From Paenibacillus marchantiae (lineage in GTDB: Bacteria; Bacillota; Bacilli; Paenibacillales; Paenibacillaceae), in the NCBI RefSeq assembly GCF_028771845.1, contig NZ_CP118270.1:3100001-3164000 (forward strand): a stretch of DNA of 64,000 nucleotides, read 5' to 3'. Numbering within the stretch: the first letter of the stretch is position 1; the number at the start of each line of letters is the position of its first letter. A program made the translations under genes and the position numbers. A model generated the notes under the pieces. It saw only the letters and a list, made by a program, of their open reading frames with translations, was not told the DNA's origin and did not search any database. Of the stretch, positions 53,985-62,378 are shown piece by piece.

Positions 53985-56456
53985 GTGGAGCACCTACATG
54001 GAACGTACAACTTAGAACTGGTTATTTTATCTTACATTATTGCAGCGTTGGCTTCTTATGCAGCGCTTGACCTTGCGGGTCGAGTAAGTCTGGCTAAGGG
54101 CATGTCCCGAAATGTCTGGCTTACCTGCGGCGCAGTCTCTATGGGTTTGGGAATTTGGTCCATGCATTTTGTGGGCATGCTGGCTTTTGTTCTTCCCATG
54201 CATGTGTCGTATTCCACAGGTGAGGTCTTTCTATCCGTTCTGCTTGCAATCATTGCATCTGGTGTTGCGTTAAATATTGCAGGTCAGCAGTCAGGTAAAA
54301 TAAGCAAACTCCTGATCGCAGGGGTGCTCATGACCGCAGGCATTAGCAGCATGCATTACATCGGAATGGCTGCCATGTCGGTTACCATCACATATGAACC
54401 AGGCATAGTGTTGTTATCCATCCTGATCGCAGCTTTAGCTTCATTTGCTGCCTTGTGGCTCATGTTTTTCTTCCGGCAGCATCAGTCACGTTATACATGG
54501 GTGTACAAGATGGGCAGCGGACTCATTATGGGGCTGGGCATCTCGGGAATGCATTATACAGGGATGTCAGCTGCACAATTTCATCATGCACATGATGCAA
54601 TGGCTGGTTCGGGGATGCAGATTGAACCTTCACTTCTCGCATATCTGATCGCTGCGGGTACTTTTATTGCATTGGGGTTAACCTTGTTCGGCATCTTCAT
54701 TAATCAGCGTCTAACTCAGAAGGATCGCCGGATTCATGAAAATGAACAGTGGTATCAAGCCTTGTACGAAAACCATTCAGATGCCATTATTTCGGTGGAT
54801 AAGCAAGGGGCTATCAAGGGGATTAATGCTGCAGTCACACGAATTACTGGGTACCAAGAAAGAGAGATTATTCATCATTCTATTGATGAGATTTCAAAGC
54901 ATGTTGATATTCATTGGGCAAGTGAAATGCAGCATGTGGTGTGGGATGATGATAGCCGTGAACAGCAGCATTTCATGGGCAAAATGAAAAACGTTCAGGG
55001 AAATCTTCTTGATCTAAGTATCGCTGTAGTACCTGTACTGATTGATGGTAAACATCAGGGAAGCCATATCCTGATTAAAGACGTCACCGAGGAGAAACAG
55101 GCTCAGGAAAGCATCCGCCATCAGGCTCTGCACGATCCGCTGACCGGGCTCCCTAATCGACGCAAGCTGGATGATGTGCTGGAGAGCACGATCGCGACTT
55201 CGGGGGCAGCAGGAAGTTCATTTGCGGTTATGGTGATGGATATTGACCGTTTCAAAATGATTAATGACTCTCTGGGACATTCCATTGGAGATGTGTTTCT
55301 TCGAGAAGTGAGCAGCAGAATTATGAGTGCAATCCAAGATTCAGACCCCAACGCGACGGATAATGTCATGCTTGCTCGTATGGGGGGCGATGAATTCACA
55401 CTGGTTGTTACCAATGAGCAGGGGAATGAAGAACGGGTGGCCGAACTGGCCGAACGGATTGTTCGAGCGATTCAGCTACCTTATCGATTAAAGGAAAATG
55501 ACTTTTACGTTACAGCCAGCATCGGGATCGCAATGTATCCGTATCATGGAACAGGAGCGGATGCGTTGTTGAAGCATGCAGACTCTGCCATGTATGAAGT
55601 CAAGAAAAACGGCAAGAACGGTTTTCAGTTTTACACGGCCCAACTGGATTCGGAGCTGTATGAACGAATTGAACTGGAAGGGTATTTGCGCAAGGCACTG
55701 GAACGAGATGAGCTGGTCTTGTATTATCAACCCCAGATACGTACAGAAGACAGCCGTATGATCGGCGTGGAGGCTTTGATTCGCTGGAATCATCCAGACA
55801 AAGGCGTTCTGTCTCCGAATGTGTTCATTCCACTAGCTGAGGAGACAGGCCTGATCTATGAGATCGGGAACTGGACATTGCGCGAAGCGTGCAGACAGAT
55901 GAAACTTTGGCATGCCAGTGGCGGTCCACTCATTCCGGTATCCGTTAACTTGTCTAGTCAGCAGTTTCATCAATCCAACCTAGTGAAGCAGGTCAAAAAT
56001 GCACTCACGGAGACGGGCCTCGATGCCCGCTATCTTGAATTGGAAATTACAGAGAGCATGATGATGGATGCATCCGTATCCACAGGTATTCTGAATGAAC
56101 TTACAGCGCTTGGAGTCAAAATCAGCCTGGATGATTTCGGGACAGGATATAGCTCGCTGAGTTATTTGAAGCATTTTCCAATTCATAAGTTAAAGATTGA
56201 CCGTTCCTTCGTGACGGATATTACGGAGAGCCGGAGTGATCAGGCGATTGTGGCCACGATCATATCGATGGCTCAAAATCTGAAGATGGAAGTGATCGCG
56301 GAAGGGATCGAGACGAAAGGACAGCTGGATATTCTGATGCAAAATGATTGCCGCGAAATTCAGGGATATTATTTCAGTCGTCCATTGCCGGCAAGCGAAG
56401 TGGAGCATGACTTTTTTGTGCCACTGCGGCTGCATGGAACTCCATCGATTCTCTAA
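53985..56456 (+). CDS. MHYT-PAS-GGDEF-EAL cyclic-di-GMP signalling protein
   Basis: Membrane protein of 823 residues. The N-terminal MHYT sensor (1-235, about seven helices) has three MHxxGM motifs: SMHFVGM, SMHYIGM, GMHYTGM, thought to bind copper and sense gases. A PAS domain follows (about 255-370), then GGDEF (intact MGGDEF, about 385-550) and EAL (VEALIRW start, about 560-810, with DDFGTGYSSL). Both catalytic motifs look intact, so it may make and break c-di-GMP. Start GTG 53985, eight bases after AAAGGA. Related to YkoW of B. subtilis in layout. Confidence 0.95.
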   Translation: MEHLHGTYNLELVILSYIIAALASYAALDLAGRVSLAKGMSRNVWLTCGAVSMGLGIWSMHFVGMLAFVLPMHVSYSTGEVFLSVLLAIIASGVALNIAGQQSGKISKLLIAGVLMTAGISSMHYIGMAAMSVTITYEPGIVLLSILIAALASFAALWLMFFFRQHQSRYTWVYKMGSGLIMGLGISGMHYTGMSAAQFHHAHDAMAGSGMQIEPSLLAYLIAAGTFIALGLTLFGIFINQRLTQKDRRIHENEQWYQALYENHSDAIISVDKQGAIKGINAAVTRITGYQEREIIHHSIDEISKHVDIHWASEMQHVVWDDDSREQQHFMGKMKNVQGNLLDLSIAVVPVLIDGKHQGSHILIKDVTEEKQAQESIRHQALHDPLTGLPNRRKLDDVLESTIATSGAAGSSFAVMVMDIDRFKMINDSLGHSIGDVFLREVSSRIMSAIQDSDPNATDNVMLARMGGDEFTLVVTNEQGNEERVAELAERIVRAIQLPYRLKENDFYVTASIGIAMYPYHGTGADALLKHADSAMYEVKKNGKNGFQFYTAQLDSELYERIELEGYLRKALERDELVLYYQPQIRTEDSRMIGVEALIRWNHPDKGVLSPNVFIPLAEETGLIYEIGNWTLREACRQMKLWHASGGPLIPVSVNLSSQQFHQSNLVKQVKNALTETGLDARYLELEITESMMMDASVSTGILNELTALGVKISLDDFGTGYSSLSYLKHFPIHKLKIDRSFVTDITESRSDQAIVATIISMAQNLKMEVIAEGIETKGQLDILMQNDCREIQGYYFSRPLPASEVEHDFFVPLRLHGTPSIL

Positions 56457-56471
56457 GTTCACTGAAATGCC

Positions 56472-56515
56472 AAGCGGCAAGTCCCCGCCTTATGCCAGGG
56501 ACTTGCCGCTTTTTT
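56472..56515 (+). terminator. Intrinsic terminator of the GGDEF-EAL gene
   Basis: AAGCGGCAAGTCCC (56472-56485) pairs with GGGACTTGCCGCTT (56498-56511), then TTTT. Confidence 0.92.
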
Positions 56516-56521
56516 GTGTTC

Positions 56522-57961
56522 TTATGATAAAAACTTGCGGTGGTGCTTCTTGCCATCATATGTGAACCAGATCGGTTTATCTTCCACCCGTGTTTCCACA
56601 TGGACGGTACGCCCCCAAAGCCGGTACAGATAAGGCAGGGTCCGTTCCATATATTTCAGATCCAGCTCGATGCCCTCATATTGATGCTTGAGCACGAGTT
56701 CTCCTGTGCGCAGGTAATCGGCATCCTGAACGACGAGATACGGAGAACCACCGTTGATGCGTGAAAATACAAGCTGATCCCGTATGTTTTGCCAGGACTT
56801 GTCGGTAATTTTCCAGTCCGGGCCCTTTTTCTCGAATACGTAGAGGTCGAGGTCTTCGGTTAATTGCTTGGTCATGTAGTTGCGGATAAATGAGGTATCG
56901 GAATCGAATTCGCGTACCTCAAACATTTTGGCACGACCCTGCCCTGGTTGACGCCCAAAACGTTCTCTTTCTTCGCGGGACGGGTTATCCCAGCGACGTT
57001 CAATATCTTCGAATATTTTCAGCCCTAAATAGTAGGGATTCAAACTTTGCTTGGATGGCTGCACGACGGAAGAGTTCAGTTTGGCAAATTCAATCGTATC
57101 CTCACTGTTCAGGTCCAGCTCCCGTATAATACGTTGATGCCAGTAGGAGGCCCAGCCTTCATTCATAATTTTCGTTTCCATCTGCGGCCAGAAATAGAGC
57201 ATTTCCTCACGCATCATACTCATAATATCCCGCTGCCAATCGGTCAACACTTCGGAAAATTCCTGGATAAACCACATGACATCCTTTTCCGGTTCTGGTG
57301 GGAAGTGATGCACTTGTATTCCCTCCGCAGGTGTTTCCTCGGGCTGGGTATCATCAAGGGACCACAAGTCATCATAGCGACCTTCCGGCTTTGGCGTTTT
57401 CTCCCCACGCTGCTCCCGCATTTTCATCTCCATATAACGTTGTTTGTCCAAATGGCGGGGTTTGATCAACTGTGGATCAACATGTTCCTGAATCGCAATA
57501 ACGGCATCGATGAACGCTTCAACAGCCTCTGTACCATATTCCATCTCATAGTTGCTGATCCGATCAGCCGTCGCGGCCATGCTCTCCACCATATTACGAT
57601 TCGACTTGGAGAAGCGAGCATTGTTTTTGAAAAAATCGCAGTGAGCCAGCACGTGTGCGACAATCAGCTTGTTCTGGATCAGCGAGTTGCCATCCAGCAG
57701 GAAGGCGTAACAAGGGTTGGAATTGATTACGAGCTCATAAATTTTACTGAGTCCAAAATCATATTGCATCTTCATTTTATGAAAAGTTTTCCCGAAGCTC
57801 CAGTGACTGAACCGGGTCGGCATACCATACGCTCCAAAGGTATAGATGATATCGGCAGGGCATATTTCATAACGCATCGGATAATAATCCAGGCCGAATC
57901 CATCGGCAATCTCCATAATCTCGGCAATGGCGTATTCAAGGTCTCGGATTTCATCTGTCAT
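56522..57961 (-). CDS. spoVR: SpoVR family stage V sporulation protein
   Basis: Cytoplasmic protein of 479 residues, full length for SpoVR, which is needed for normal spore cortex formation in B. subtilis; its biochemical action is unknown. Recognisable by the N-terminal [20 protein letters not shown] segment (position 21-42, shown in part) and the conserved [12 protein letters not shown] block near residue 263. It starts inside the stop of yhbH (ATGA overlap), so both are co-translated, probably in the mother cell. Confidence 0.94.
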   Translation of the reverse strand: MTDEIRDLEYAIAEIMEIADGFGLDYYPMRYEICPADIIYTFGAYGMPTRFSHWSFGKTFHKMKMQYDFGLSKIYELVINSNPCYAFLLDGNSLIQNKLIVAHVLAHCDFFKNNARFSKSNRNMVESMAATADRISNYEMEYGTEAVEAFIDAVIAIQEHVDPQLIKPRHLDKQRYMEMKMREQRGEKTPKPEGRYDDLWSLDDTQPEETPAEGIQVHHFPPEPEKDVMWFIQEFSEVLTDWQRDIMSMMREEMLYFWPQMETKIMNEGWASYWHQRIIRELDLNSEDTIEFAKLNSSVVQPSKQSLNPYYLGLKIFEDIERRWDNPSREERERFGRQPGQGRAKMFEVREFDSDTSFIRNYMTKQLTEDLDLYVFEKKGPDWKITDKSWQNIRDQLVFSRINGGSPYLVVQDADYLRTGELVLKHQYEGIELDLKYMERTLPYLYRLWGRTVHVETRVEDKPIWFTYDGKKHHRKFLS

Positions 57962-59124
57962 CTTACGCTACCTCCTTCCCTTTTCTGGAAAAAGCTGCGC
58001 AAAGCTTTGTACACTTCGCCTTTTTCTTTGATCACATAATACATGAACTGGTCGATCTTGATATGACGATAGGCGGACATTAGTGTACTGCTGCGGTTGT
58101 ACTGGTTCACCTCGCCATATCCAAACATGTTGCTGCGCTTCATCAATTCACCAATCAGTTTGACACACCGCTCATTATCTGAGGTCAGGTTATCCCCGTC
58201 CGAGAAATGGAAAGGGTAGATATTGTAGCTGGAAGGTGGATAGCGGCTATCAATAATTTCCAGTGCCTTCATATATACAGAGGAGCAGATGGTGCCTCCA
58301 CTTTCGCCGCGGGTGAAAAATTCCTCCTCGGTCACTTCCTTGGCTTCGGTATGATGGGCAAGGAAAACAATCTCGACCTTCTCATACTGACGGCGGAGGA
58401 AACGGGTCATCCAGAAGAAAAAGCTGCGTGCGCAATATTTCTCAAAGGAGCCCATAGACCCGGAAGTGTCCATCATAGCGATAATGACCGCATTGGACTG
58501 TGGAATGATTTTGTCTTCCCATGTCTTGTAACGCAGATCATCCGGACTGATATGGTGAATACCCGGATTGCCGGTAGTGGCGTTGCGGCGCAAGTTCTCC
58601 AATATGGTGCGTTTCTTGTCAATATTGGACTGCATGCCTTTTTTGCGAATATCGTTGAATACCACTGTATGTGTCTCAATCTGATCCTTGTCTTTTTGCT
58701 TCAGATCCGGAAGCTCCAGTTCCGCAAAAAGCATATCTTCCAATTCCTCGATGCTCACCTCGGCTTCAACAATGTCATGCCCGGGCTGATCTCCGGCCTT
58801 TTCACCTTTGCCTGGTTTCTTCGAAGCGGGATCACGACCAATGACATCCCCGACCTGACTGTCACCGTCTCCCTGCCCCACATGTTTTTGCTTTTGGTAG
58901 TTATACACAAAACGGTACTCATCCAGACTGCGGATTGGTACCTTGATGATTTGTTGTCCATCGGACATAATGATGTTTTCTTCAGTAATCAAATCAGGCA
59001 GATTCTGCTTGATGACATCTTTAACCTTTTGCTGATGGCGTTGCTGGTCCTGGTACCCTTTGCGGTGAAGCGACCAATCTTCCCGGGATACGACGAACGA
59101 GTAAGGCTGGTGTGAATTTGACAT
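57958..59124 (-). CDS. yhbH: YhbH family protein (DUF444, VWA-like)
   Basis: Protein of 388 residues of the UPF0229/YeaH-YhbH family, partner of PrkA and SpoVR in a conserved module. A von Willebrand A-like metal site is visible as DTSGSMG (DxSxS) in the C-terminal half, around residue 205. The middle (about 80-115) is rich in Gly, Asp and Lys. The start ATG 59124 ([10 protein letters not shown]) follows GGGGGG; the frame opens slightly earlier at 59139. Coupled to spoVR downstream by overlap. Confidence 0.93.
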   Translation of the reverse strand: MSNSHQPYSFVVSREDWSLHRKGYQDQQRHQQKVKDVIKQNLPDLITEENIIMSDGQQIIKVPIRSLDEYRFVYNYQKQKHVGQGDGDSQVGDVIGRDPASKKPGKGEKAGDQPGHDIVEAEVSIEELEDMLFAELELPDLKQKDKDQIETHTVVFNDIRKKGMQSNIDKKRTILENLRRNATTGNPGIHHISPDDLRYKTWEDKIIPQSNAVIIAMMDTSGSMGSFEKYCARSFFFWMTRFLRRQYEKVEIVFLAHHTEAKEVTEEEFFTRGESGGTICSSVYMKALEIIDSRYPPSSYNIYPFHFSDGDNLTSDNERCVKLIGELMKRSNMFGYGEVNQYNRSSTLMSAYRHIKIDQFMYYVIKEKGEVYKALRSFFQKREGGSVR

Positions 59125-59172
59125 GTAGGCACCCCCCATTGATTACGCGGCACAGTTTGGCCTGTCGGTAAT

Positions 59173-59201
59173 TAAGTATATTCACGGGCGGGGACGATAT
59201 G
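59173..59201 (-). promoter_or_regulatory. Candidate sigma-E promoter of yhbH-spoVR
   Basis: On the minus strand CATATC (59196-59201), 15-base spacer, TATACTTA (59173-59180), about 49 bases before the yhbH start. Fair match to mother-cell sigma-E elements. Confidence 0.3.
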
Positions 59202-59387
59202 TGATGCGTGAGTAGATAAAATGATACAATTACGCAAGTTTGCCTTCCTGGATCAACTAAAATTGTACCGATCGTCCGGAACTTTTTTACAGAAACGATG
59301 AACAAGTGTGACGAACTTCCTTTACAATAGGGACAAGGTGTTTACTTGGCATCCCTCAGAGGGATGTGTGCAAAGGAAGGATCCCAT

Positions 59388-60728
59388 TTGAATAAACGGG
59401 CAGTTAAGGCATGGATTATGTATGATTGGGCCAACTCGGCCTATGCGACGACGGTACTTGCAGCCGTTCTTCCCGTCTTCTACGCTTCCGTGGCTGCAGC
59501 TACACTGGATACAGATACTGCAGCATCATATCTGGCATACACCCATTCCATCGGCATGTTATGTGTAGCGCTGTTAACCCCTTTGCTGGGGACATTAGCG
59601 GATTTATCGGGGCGCAAAGGTGATTTTCTGCGAGTATTCTCCATCATTGGTATCGTTGCAACGCTCGGATTCAGCTTCATTGGGGAGGGAGACTGGCTGC
59701 TCGCTTCTGCACTGCTGGTCATTTCGACAATCGGTTTTGCGGGTGGTAACACGTTCTATGATGCGATGCTGCCTGATCTGGTATCAGCGGACCGAAGAGA
59801 TATGGTCTCCTCTAAAGGCTATGCTTATGGTTATATTGGTGGAGGATTGTTGCTTGCGATCAATATGCTCATGATTCAGCAGCCTGGGTGGTTTGGGATG
59901 GCGAGCACACTTGCGGGAACAAGACTTGCTTTTATCTCCGTAGAGTTGTGGTGGTTGGTATTTTCCATTCCGTTATTCCGCCATGCACCACGTCGTCCTG
60001 CAGCACCGGACATGCCCAAGTCATGGAAAGCATATGCCGGTGTGGGCGTGCGCAGACTTGGCCAAACTTTTCGCCAGATCCGGCGTTTTCCGCAGCTGAT
60101 GCGCATGCTGGTTGCTTTCTGGTTTTTCAATGATGGCATTAACACGATTATCCTGATGGCAACGATTTATGGAACAAGCATTGGGATCGGGACAGCAGAT
60201 CTGATGCTTGCTTTGTTACTGACCCAGTTTATCGGATTTCCTTGTACATTGTTGCTGGGGGCATGGGCACAGCGTTGGGGCGCGAAGCAGGTGTTGATGG
60301 TAAGCTTGTCCATTTACATATGCATCGTTATCTTAGGATATTTCATGACATCTGCCATCCATTTTTATCTGCTCGCTGGGCTGGTTGGCGTAGTGCAGGG
60401 CATAAGTCAATCGACAGCGCGTTCTTTGTTTAGCAATTTGATGCCTGCTGGCAGAACTGGAGAGTATTTTGGATTTGTAAATATTACAGGCAAATTTTCT
60501 TCCATTTTTGGGCCGTTTGTATTTGGTTGGGTAGGCCAATTAACAGGGTCAACCCGTTGGGGGATTCTGTCTCTAATTTTCTTTTTCGCTGTGGGGATTG
60601 CAGTGCTAGTGACTGTGAAAGTGCAGCAGGGGATGTCGGATGCGATTCAGGCGGATCAGGAAGAAGGGCAGGGCTGGATGCATCATCCCATATCGGGGAA
60701 AAGCTCAGAGGCAAGATCGACTGGATGA
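59388..60728 (+). CDS. MFS transporter, Atg22/UMF-like
   Basis: Membrane protein of 446 residues with about twelve transmembrane segments. The N-terminus KAWIMYDWANSAYATTV is the hallmark of the Atg22/YxiO-type branch of the major facilitator superfamily, in which bacterial substrates are mostly unknown (amino-acid efflux in yeast). Loop motif GTLADLSGRKG lies after TM2. Start TTG 59388, seven bases after AAGGAAGG; the open frame back to 59346 has no site. Monocistronic. Confidence 0.9.
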   Translation: MNKRAVKAWIMYDWANSAYATTVLAAVLPVFYASVAAATLDTDTAASYLAYTHSIGMLCVALLTPLLGTLADLSGRKGDFLRVFSIIGIVATLGFSFIGEGDWLLASALLVISTIGFAGGNTFYDAMLPDLVSADRRDMVSSKGYAYGYIGGGLLLAINMLMIQQPGWFGMASTLAGTRLAFISVELWWLVFSIPLFRHAPRRPAAPDMPKSWKAYAGVGVRRLGQTFRQIRRFPQLMRMLVAFWFFNDGINTIILMATIYGTSIGIGTADLMLALLLTQFIGFPCTLLLGAWAQRWGAKQVLMVSLSIYICIVILGYFMTSAIHFYLLAGLVGVVQGISQSTARSLFSNLMPAGRTGEYFGFVNITGKFSSIFGPFVFGWVGQLTGSTRWGILSLIFFFAVGIAVLVTVKVQQGMSDAIQADQEEGQGWMHHPISGKSSEARSTG

Positions 60729-60773
60729 GTAGTTATTAACGTTTTATAGCTAATGTTCATCATTAATAATAGT

Positions 60774-60817
60774 AGCTCCGTGGGCCTGTTTATTCGTAAA
60801 CTGCTCTGGAGCTTTTT
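60774..60817 (+). terminator. Intrinsic terminator of the MFS gene
   Basis: AGCTCC (60774-60779) pairs with GGAGCT (60808-60813) with inner partial pairing, then TTTTT. Confidence 0.65.
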
Positions 60818-61109
60818 CATGTTTATGCAACAGTTATAGATGTTGAGGGTCATAGAATAAGTATAAGTGCTTAAACGACAGAGAACAGAATAGAGTGGAT
60901 AGAAAGATATTATGAAAAGGTGAAAATAAAAGATTGACATGATACATTTTGTATCATAGAGTAAAAGTATGAATACATATCGTATCTAAAAATTGTCGAA
61001 AGTACATCATCCATATTACCTATTCCCAAGTAGGATTATTAGCGGATTTTGATATAAAGAGCTATACCAACTGCATGCTTATTTTAATTTTACAGAGGAG
61101 AGGCTGCCA
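60818..61109. other. Leader region of the sulfotransferase operon
   Basis: AT-rich and holding the promoter/operator at 60934-60962. I looked for a RiPP precursor gene on both strands; only frames of 6-13 codons are present, for example ATG at 60969. About 140 bases of untranslated leader remain unexplained. Confidence 0.4.
60934..60962 (+). promoter_or_regulatory. Promoter with a palindromic operator filling the spacer
   Basis: TTGACA (60934-60939), exactly 17 bases, TAGAGT (60957-60962). The spacer is the perfect palindrome TGATACA-TTT-TGTATCA (60940-60956), extendable by one A/T pair. A dimeric repressor bound here would block RNA polymerase; the regulator is not encoded in the window as far as I can tell. 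Confidence 0.7.
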
Positions 61110-62378
61110 TTGGTAGATGTTCATGGTAACGGACTTGTCTTACTACTATGTGTACCTCGCAGTGGAAGTTCGCTATCCACCGTGATGCTGCAAAATCACA
61201 GCCGTGTATTTGCCACACAGGAGATGTGGTTTCTGATGAATCTTGTAGATTTGCAGAAGGCTGATTCCCGCCCCTATGGTGGAAGTGCAATTATCCGTCA
61301 GTTTTACAGCGCTATGGTATCAGACGAAGGTTTTGAGAAGGCGTGCAGAAGCTTTGCTCTTGAAATCTATAACGGATTTCTGGAGGGGAGTGGGGCAGAC
61401 TTCATCGTAGATAAATCTCCTCGTTACTATTATATGCTGGAATGGCTTGATCGCCTGTTTCCACAGTCCAAGCGCATTCATCTCCAGCGTAACCCCCTTG
61501 CCATAGCTGCTTCCTACAAAAAGGTAAACCGCCATACAGGAGAAGGATTCGAACTGATTGGCAGCTTGCAGAGTCCGAACCTTAATATGAAAGCAGTTGA
61601 TCTCACACTGGGTATGCTCCGTTTGAACGATTATTTTGCGGACAAACACACGAATGCCTATGAAGTTCAGTACGAACAACTTGTCTCCAACCCTCGGGAC
61701 GAAATGGAAAAGATATGCGGTTTTCTTGGCATCGGATATGAAGAGGGAATTGAGCAATATGGACGCTTTGTGGACAGTACAAAGTCCAATATGTTCTATA
61801 GTATGGGTGTCGGTGATCCATTTCTGTCCTCGCATCAGGAAGCTCATCAAGATTCTGTTAACAACTGGAAAAAAATACTCGATCCACAGGAAGTTGAATT
61901 CTATTGCCGAGTGATAGGCGCAGATCTGTTCCATCGGATGGGCTACAGTGAACAGCTCGAAGAAGCCGAGCGATGGACGGGTGTACGTTACGAAGCTGGC
62001 CCGGATGAGGAAGTCATATCCAAGCTAACGCGTCAATTCTCCGAAGCAACGGGCAGCAGCTGGCAGCAAGGTTACCGGATGCAGCCTGTAGACCTAGTGA
62101 GCAATACTCCAGATGAAAACAGGGATAATCAGGCAGCGAATGAACCCGATGCAATTGACCCGACACTGGCCGCATTGGCAACGATCAGGCAGTTGGAAGC
62201 CGCATTACGTGCAGCCGATAATCGGCTGGAGCGAGGGTACAGTGAGCGGGAACGATTGAAGGTACAGCTTGCCTCTGCTCACAGTAAGATTCAGCGTATC
62301 AAATCCTTGATTCCGTTTGGTAACCAGATAAGCGCCTGGGCTTCACAGCGCAAGATACTCCGGGGAGGAAAGTCATGA
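61110..62378 (+). CDS. PAPS-dependent sulfotransferase family protein
   Basis: Protein of 422 residues. The N-terminal sulfotransferase domain (about 8-285) has the 5'-phosphosulfate loop PRSGSSLS and the 3'-phosphate segment QRNPLAIAAS, so it should transfer sulfate from PAPS to an acceptor. The C-terminal 100 residues are a linker and a helical coiled coil (LAALATIRQLEAALRAADNR). Start TTG 61110 after GAGGAG. It overlaps the next gene by ATGA. The acceptor is unknown; coupling to an asparagine-synthetase-like gene suggests a peptide or other specialised metabolite. Confidence 0.88.
   Translation: MVDVHGNGLVLLLCVPRSGSSLSTVMLQNHSRVFATQEMWFLMNLVDLQKADSRPYGGSAIIRQFYSAMVSDEGFEKACRSFALEIYNGFLEGSGADFIVDKSPRYYYMLEWLDRLFPQSKRIHLQRNPLAIAASYKKVNRHTGEGFELIGSLQSPNLNMKAVDLTLGMLRLNDYFADKHTNAYEVQYEQLVSNPRDEMEKICGFLGIGYEEGIEQYGRFVDSTKSNMFYSMGVGDPFLSSHQEAHQDSVNNWKKILDPQEVEFYCRVIGADLFHRMGYSEQLEEAERWTGVRYEAGPDEEVISKLTRQFSEATGSSWQQGYRMQPVDLVSNTPDENRDNQAANEPDAIDPTLAALATIRQLEAALRAADNRLERGYSERERLKVQLASAHSKIQRIKSLIPFGNQISAWASQRKILRGGKS

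Noticed and set aside
57047..59115. Two long plus-strand frames (330 and 302 codons) opposite spoVR and yhbH
   Set aside because: They lie antisense to well-conserved genes, their translations resemble no family, and no ribosome binding sites precede them. They arise from codon bias of the real genes.
60818..61109. Lasso-peptide precursor gene upstream of the sulfotransferase
   Set aside because: No frame longer than about 13 codons with a start and ribosome binding site, on either strand, resembles a leader-core peptide.
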